Below are positions 58,471 through 64,000 of a stretch of 64,000 bases of DNA, one piece after another (position 1 is the stretch's first letter; the number at the start of each line of letters is the position of its first letter). The translations under genes and the position numbers were made by a program. A model generated the notes under the pieces. That model saw only the letters and a program-made list of their open reading frames with translations. It was not told where the DNA came from and made no database searches. Source of the DNA: Tachypleus tridentatus (taxonomy: Eukaryota; Arthropoda; Merostomata; Xiphosura; Limulidae); the NCBI RefSeq assembly GCF_004210375.1, contig NC_134833.1:141910127-141974126 (forward strand), in the 5' to 3' direction.

Positions 58471-59988
58471 GTAAAACCTAAGTCCGAAACTGCATACGGC
58501 GGAAACCTGCACAAGCCAGAAATATCAATCTTTTTGTAACATTATCTTAAGATATCTCTTATAAAAGGCCCTCTATATGGCGGAACCTGCGTAACGCGGA
58601 CAGAAAACTATCTTTCACCTACCTTATGTATCAACAAGTAGGATTAGAAACTGAGTAAGGCAAAAAAATGTTTTGGATTAAATATTAATTTCTTATTTAA
58701 TTAATAGTTTCTTTAAATATTCATAAATTCTCGGACATTTTGTTACAGTCAGTATTGGTTAAATATATTCTGTTCTTTTTTCTGCCGTCATTATTCCGGA
58801 GGTCGCTATTCGAAAGAACAATTTATTGCACTTTTTGGTCGCATTTGCTGATGGAAAACTAGAGAAACCATGAATGATAAATAAAAGTGAAAATCAGCGC
58901 TGTTTCAAAAATTTAAGGAAGAATAAACTTCCTATGGAATAGAGAGCGAATAATAAAGGGTGGATGACAAGTGCTATATTCGAGGAATTTTTGAACAAAT
59001 TCAACAAAAGAATGGAACAAGAAAATATGAATATTCTACTTTACCTAGATAATGCAACTTGTCACTCAAAAAGTTCAACATTCAAATGTTGGTTTAGTCT
59101 TTCTACCTCCATGTACAACATCAGTTCTACAGCCACTAGATAATGGAATTATACAGTGTATAAAATTGAAATACAGAAAATGGATGCTTCAGCATATGAT
59201 TGAAAACATGGACATCTGTAAGAGAGCATCTGAAATGACTATGAAAGTTGACGTGTTAGATGCAATTGCATTTTTTAAGTTATTCAATCAAATGTGTAAT
59301 AAAGTGCTTTCAAAACTGTGAATTTATTCTTGGTAGTGGCTGAAGTTGTCTGTTATGACGATTCTAGTGAAATCCAAACTCTGGTTGAAAAGACTGATGC
59401 AGATGGTTTTGTGAACTCGGAAAGTTTTATGAACGTTGACAAGAATGTTTTAACAGAAACTGATGAAGTTGATTTAAAATCTATAATAGAATCGCAAGAT
59501 GGTAACAGTGTGAGAGATTCAGAAGATGAACAAAACGGAAAAGATAATGAGGAAATAGAAATTCCTACTTCACTGCAAGTGTTAAGTTATATTAATTTTA
59601 TCAAACTGTATGCAAATATGAAATGGAAAATGAACTTCATGAAAAGGCAATAGAATTGGCGATCTCTTTTAACCGCATAAGAAAACCCATTAACAAAACG
59701 AAACAGTTGAAATTGAACATTTTCTTTAAATACATTTGGTTGAGATTTTGTGTACTTATGTATATTTTGAATGTCTATTTTTGTTCTTATACTAATAAAT
59801 ATAGCATAAACAGTATAATAACTTTATTTACAAACGTCTTACTTCCCTTGAGTCAAACAAGTATAACGTTCCGCTCACAAATTATACATAATTAAGGAAA
59901 TGCATGTTCACTGTCTAAACCAGAAAACCTGCTTAAGCCGGAACTTTTACTCGGTCCAGTGCGATTCCGCCTTAGACATGTTTTACTG
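58471..59988 (+). mobile_element. Tigger/pogo-type DNA transposon, decayed
   Basis: About 1.5 kb. The left end GTAAAACCTAAGTCCGAAAC and right end (read inward) CAGTAAAACATGTCTAAGGC are related inverted repeats with TA outside each (58469-58470 and 59989-59990); the first two bases of the left end appear lost. It encloses a frameshifted transposase remnant. Confidence 0.75.
58942..59653 (+). pseudogene. Tigger/jerky-type (DDE_1) transposase remnant, frameshifted
   Basis: One frame gives GWMTSAIFEEFLNKFNKRM and LLYLDNATCHSK, the block around the second catalytic Asp. After a frame change near 59065 the next frame (from 59052) gives LVFLPPCTTSVLQPLDNGII with the third Asp, then KLKYRKWMLQHMIEN. 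A third frame (59318-59653) gives an acidic tail rich in Asp/Glu, as such C-termini often have. The DNA-binding domain and first catalytic Asp are not recognisable upstream. It is a dead copy unrelated at sequence level to the element at 13687. Confidence 0.8.
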
Positions 59989-60012
59989 TATATATTATAT
60001 GCTCTAAAGTTC

Positions 60013-60150
60013 ACAACAATCTGTGTATGTGTTACACGTTCTAAAATCGCAATGTGTGTATATGTTACATCTGCTAAAATCACAATGTGCATATGTACGT
60101 GTTGCCCTACTGTAAAAATCTACAATGTATGTGCATGTTATATTTTTAGA
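60013..60150. repeat. Degenerate tandem repeat, unit about 35-40 bp
   Basis: ATCTGTGTATGTGTTACACG, AATGTGTGTATATGTTACAT, AATGTGCATATGTACGTGTT and AATGTATGTGCATGTTATAT recur with intervening CTAAAATC(G/A)CA words, in about four copies. Confidence 0.6.
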
Positions 60151-61038
60151 GACACGCGGAACTGTTGTATACATATCCAGATTTGTAACCTGAAACCCGA
60201 CGTTGCCAGTGATGTTGAAAGAAAATTCGCGAACACGTTTCGTGCTAGGGGTTCGACGCACCAAACAAGCCAGTTGAAACGTGGATTAGTGTAAGATATC
60301 AATCAAGGCTGGCTCGTGTAACACAAACACTAGCTTTCAAGAACCGATGGTAAACATATCAATTACCTTTACTTTTCGTGACGTTTAAAAAATATTAATG
60401 GGCGATTTTAAAAGTGAAAGAAAAACTTCAACTCCTCATTGTGTTAGTTATTCGTTTGTAAAATTATAAAGATTTTTTCAGGCTTTATTGTTACTTGTAG
60501 AGGCATAGGGCCACACTTTAGAAAACAAAGCGAAGAACTGCTTGCAAAGTTTGTGACCAAGACATCCTTATCAGTCCTTATTTCCCAAGACCTTTTTAGT
60601 CAGTCCTTATTTTGTCAAAGCTTCCCTACTCGGTCCTTGTTTTGATGGAGGATAAATCATCCGGTGTAACGTTCTCATTTTGACATCAAATTAAACTAAC
60701 AAGAGTTGGTTAAAATATTCTTTAAAATACCGAGGTAAATGTTTTTTTAGCTTTTGCTATGTGGGTTAAATCAAATCAAATTGTAACCCAATTATGTTGA
60801 TTTTGGGGACGTTACGTCACTTAAAACTTGCTCTTGCTGCTGCACATTTCTTTGATTCTTCATGTGTTATTTTCAAAGAACATTAAAATGTTTTAGTTCT
60901 GAATTATTTTGTAGGATACAAACATAGATCAGGTTATAACTTGACCTCTTGGTAAAATATTGTCTCAGAATCGTTACTGTACGCTCATAGATTTTAAGTC
61001 AAGGAAATTACACGTAACACCTTTTACTTTTTTTTGTT
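60151..61038. other. Intergenic DNA, no gene seen
   Basis: No recognisable coding or repeat signal. Confidence 0.5.
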
Positions 61039-61445
61039 GAGCCCGACATGGCCAGGTGGTTAGGGCGCTCGACTCTAAATCTGATAGTGACAGGTTCGAA
61101 TCCCTGTCTCACCAAACATGCTTGGTTTTTCAGCCGTGGATGCGTTATATGTGATGGTCAATCCCACTATTCGTTGGTAAAAGAGTAGCCCACGAGTTGG
61201 CAGTGGGTGGTGATGACTAACTGTCGTTCCCCGCTGGGACAACGGTAAGTCTTCGGATTTACAACGCTAAAAGCAGGAGTTTAAATCCTCTCGGTGGACA
61301 CACCAGATAGCCCGAGATGGCTTTGCTATAAGAAAAAAAACACACACACACACACACACAAACTAGCTGCATTCCTTTTAGACTCACACTGCTAAATTAG
61401 AGACGGCTAGCGTAAATAGCTTTTGTGTAGCTTTGCGCGAAATTA
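61039..61445 (+). mobile_element. tRNA-derived SINE, main family, interrupted by another SINE
   Basis: Head GCCCGACATGGCCAGGTGG...GGTTCGAATCCCTGTCTCAC, body up to GATGACTAACTG (61223), then the inserted SINE, and the body resumes at AACTAGCTGCATTCC (61361) and ends CTTTGCGCGAAATTAAAAC. Confidence 0.87.
61226..61360 (+). mobile_element. tRNA-like SINE, short type, nested
   Basis: GTTCCCCGCTGGGACAACGG, TTACAACGCTAAAAGCAGG, CAGATAGCCCGAGATGGCTT and a tail AAGAAAAAAAACACACACAC. It lies inside the main-family SINE; a short ACTAACTG / AACTAGCTG repeat flanks it as a probable target-site duplication. It shows that the short family moved after the main family. Confidence 0.87.
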
Positions 61446-61970
61446 AAACACGTTTTGTTGTTGTAATTTTTATTTATTCACCAGACCAAACACTATCATT
61501 ATGCTCTCTCTTCATACCCCTGGTAAACAAACACAAAGGTTAAATAATGTAAAGCTTTTTCTCACAATAGAGATGTAACATATGGACGCATAAAACCGTG
61601 ACAGTTCATATCTGTTCTACACTAATGACTTCCAAGGTCAATATTGAAAGTAAGGCGACAATAGGAATTGTGGGAAAAATAAGAGTGTCGTATTAGCTAT
61701 TTAGCTAATTAGCTATCCCTTTTAAAACTGTATCAATCAAATTTATGCATGTTACGCAATAAAAACCTATTGTTATTTACTAAACGTAAAGTTCAAAAGA
61801 CTTTTACATTATTCTGCACAACTGTACCTGAAAAACAAACGAGTCATATTTATGAACTCCAATGCACAATACATTTTGTAATTTTAATTCAAGGAACCAA
61901 GAGAGAGAGGAAATCAAAATTCTGGAATGGATTACGAAGAGAAAAACCAAACAAACCGGCAAGAACAGAG
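61446..61970. other. Intergenic DNA, no gene seen
   Basis: A 74-residue frame (61749-61973) has no supporting features. Confidence 0.45.
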
Positions 61971-62085
61971 TAGGCCTAATGCAGCACTTTTAGTTGTATT
62001 TTCTCGTATAAAGTAGGCCTAACTAACACTTTCACTCGTGTTTCCATCGGTAAAGCAGGCCTAACATAATACTTTTCATCAATGC
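61971..62085. repeat. Degenerate tandem repeat, about 43 bp x 3
   Basis: TAGGCCTAATGCAGCACTTT, TAGGCCTAACTAACACTTTC and CAGGCCTAACATAATACTTT start successive units that end in similar GTA(T)AAAG-type words. Confidence 0.65.
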
Positions 62086-63591
62086 TTTTGAGGCAATGAG
62101 CAGATCTTATGCATTAGTTGATATTGTTAACCTCGCTTGCTCATTTTATTCTTTATAGTGAAAGGAATTTTTAAAATACTTTTTCATAAAACAGTATATA
62201 ACTTACGTTTTATAAAACACGGTTTATATCACATCTTGAGATACTAATATTATACCACAGAATTGTCTTTGTCATAAAAGAGAAAGAGAGATCCTGATTA
62301 CCAAAGTTTAGAAGAATTAAAACCATAAACTATCTAGTTCATATTTCAATACATAAACACCAAACATTATCTACTTTCTGTTTCAATACATAAACACAAA
62401 TAATGCAATTTTTCATCTTCCCTTATTTTGAACTACTGGCCAGAGGATAGCCAGTCAACAGCGTCCACGTTAACAGATTGACCCTACTTATTATTGCACC
62501 CAGAACTTAAAGCGCAGAAGTATGTTTAGGTGTCACGTAGATTCGCACCCAGCTCGCGAGCTCTGAAATACAGAGCTCTATCACAGAACCAGCTTGCGCC
62601 CTGTAATAAACGGACAGATTATCAAGTATGAATAACATAAAAATCAAGTTAAAGAAAACGATATTATTTTTAGTTAAAAGTGACGTTTCGCAGAGTTAAA
62701 GTATTTGTTCTCTTTCTGAGAATCAACTTCGTCAAATAACTATAAATTATTTAATATTCATCCCTAACTGTTTCAAAAAGTGCTAAAATGTATTATTTAC
62801 AAGCAATCAATTTTATCTCAGCTACACAAGAATGTTGATATTAATTTTACCGTTTTTCTACAAATAATTAAAAACTCATTAAATACTAACATCATTATAT
62901 ACTTGTGAGCTCGAAAAGAAAACCAAAAACGACAAAAAACGGTTAACCCATTCTGCAAAACTATCCGATTTGCTGTATTAAAAAAAAGAAACAGAACCGT
63001 ATTACAGTTTAACATTTTAAATTTACTAAATGGAAACATACGAGTAAAACAATCACTCACTTTCTCGAGTTTCTAAAGAATTGACCTAATCTAATTCTAA
63101 TAATTCTGTAGTTTTAAAACAGTTCCATGATTTGCATGACAAATGTTATTAATAGCATTCCGAAGTACAATTTCCTAACAATATATATATAAATATACAT
63201 AACTTTTCGCAATCTAATTTTGATTATAAAATAAAATAAAAATCCTAGAATAATCACATATAAAGCGAGCTTCATGAAGGTTTTTAAAACATATATTTAA
63301 GTGAACACGAAAGTTTAACACTTCGATGTATCTGTTGATATGTTATTATATTTTATCATATATTTACGTTTCAGAACTTCTCAAAATTTATATTACTCTA
63401 TTTTTGGGAAACTATTAGCCAAAAGTCTGTAAGTGTGCAATTCTTTTTTCAATTTTCAGCTTTTCAAAAGCGTTAATTACGAAGTTTACTAGCTGTAAAA
63501 TATCTCATTACAGCCGTAAATCACTCACAGAAAAAAAAACTAACAAAAAAACTTCGACAACAAACACGTGGCTATACCGTCGTATTATATA
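62086..63591. other. Intergenic DNA, no gene seen
   Basis: A short direct repeat, TTTCAATACATAAACAC (62346 and 62380), is the only structure noticed. A GAGCTCTGAAATACAGAGCTC palindrome near 62558 could belong to a decayed tRNA-like head, but this is weak. Confidence 0.45.
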
Positions 63592-64000
63592 TTGGGTTGA
63601 GGAATAATTCGTGAGCGTTTTTTCAAGTTAAAAAAAATATATTCATAAATGAAACGCTTTCGCAAAATATTTCATGTCATTTGGTAGATAATTTTTTGCT
63701 CTAATAGATGGTGTGTTTGATTTTCATATGTCTTTAATTTTTGCTTTCATTTTCAGCTCATTAAATGGGCTGTCAAGTGGACAAAATAGAGCATTTTCGA
63801 CACCATCTGCTTTTCGCATTTAATTTCTTGCAATTTCGTTTAAAACAATGCATACTATATACCTAGGTATTACATGAAATAAAGTATCATAATAAATGTT
63901 TTGGGTGTAATGTGTTCATGCATTGAAGTATTGTATAGTCTTGCATATAATGCTTGAATGAAATTATTTAAAAACGCTCACGAATTATTCCTCAACCTAA
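63592..64000 (+). mobile_element. Mariner-family deletion derivative (MITE-like)
   Basis: The left end TTGGGTTGAGGAATAATTCG continues TGAGCGTTTTT, and the right end read inward TTAGGTTGAGGAATAATTCG continues TGAGCGTTTTT, so the inverted repeats are about 31 bases with one mismatch. TA precedes the left end (63590-63591); the right TA would lie just outside the window. At 409 bases it can only be non-autonomous. Confidence 0.9.
63765..63866 (+). pseudogene. N-terminal scrap of a mariner transposase
   Basis: ATG opens MGCQVDKIEHFRHHLLFAFN before drifting into unrelated sequence and a TAG. KIEHFRHHLLF resembles the first residues of mariner transposases as I recall them. Only about 20 codons survive, so the deletion removed the rest of the gene. 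Confidence 0.55.

Noticed and set aside
62480-62600. Possible decayed tRNA-like head (TAGATTCGCACCCAGC, GAGCTCTATCACAGAACCAG)
   Set aside because: No A-box/B-box pair at proper spacing and no body or tail of any SINE seen here.

Overview
The window is eukaryotic, AT-rich and gene-poor. It is crowded with tRNA-derived SINEs, Tc1/mariner and Tigger/pogo DNA transposons, and minisatellites. The SINE types (a tRNA head followed by a conserved body such as 'GTCAATCCCACTATTCGTTGG', and a shorter 'CCCCGCTGG...AACGCTAAAA' type ending in CA repeats) resemble what I recall from chelicerate genomes, horseshoe crabs in particular. That assignment is from memory and was not checked. A run of exactly 500 N (29917-30416) is a scaffold gap.

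Region 1-30 kb is dominated by one large direct duplication. Copy A (about 1895-8645) and copy B (about 10500-29916, cut by the gap) share the same order: a 2.4-2.6 kb non-coding segment, a degenerate AT-rich tandem array, a short 3' flank, a minus-strand gene, and its promoter-side flank. The copy A gene (7183-7734) is complete and apparently single-exon: TATA box, strong start context, signal peptide, then seven 20-residue units. Each unit carries an RRRR (once RQRR) block followed by an acidic, Thr/Ser/Pro-containing 16-residue segment, and AATAAA lies just past the stop. It looks like a secreted multi-copy peptide precursor or a mucin-like repeat protein; I know no named family. In copy B the same 60-bp unit has grown to roughly 130 copies (21042-28916), giving a 7.9-kb GC-rich minisatellite with many 1-2 base indels and a broken signal-peptide region. 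It is either a runaway pseudogene or a real giant precursor obscured by sequence error next to the gap.

Copy B also gained a 278-bp insertion, a Tigger-type element (13687-14936), a Tc1-like element (16009-17102) and a longer downstream array with an internal duplication.

Region 30-64 kb holds no protein-coding gene that I can support. It contains an inverted-repeat pair with Penelope-like features and a partial hammerhead-ribozyme-like core (31.8-32.6 kb), many SINEs including one nested insertion, a 1.5-kb minisatellite with a 719-bp higher-order period (39983-41480), a decayed mariner-like element (45907-46780), a frameshifted Tigger/pogo element (58471-59988) and a short mariner deletion derivative ending exactly at the window edge (63592-64000). 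Functionally, the RRRR-repeat gene pair and the expansion of its repeat are the notable content; everything else is repeat biology around it.
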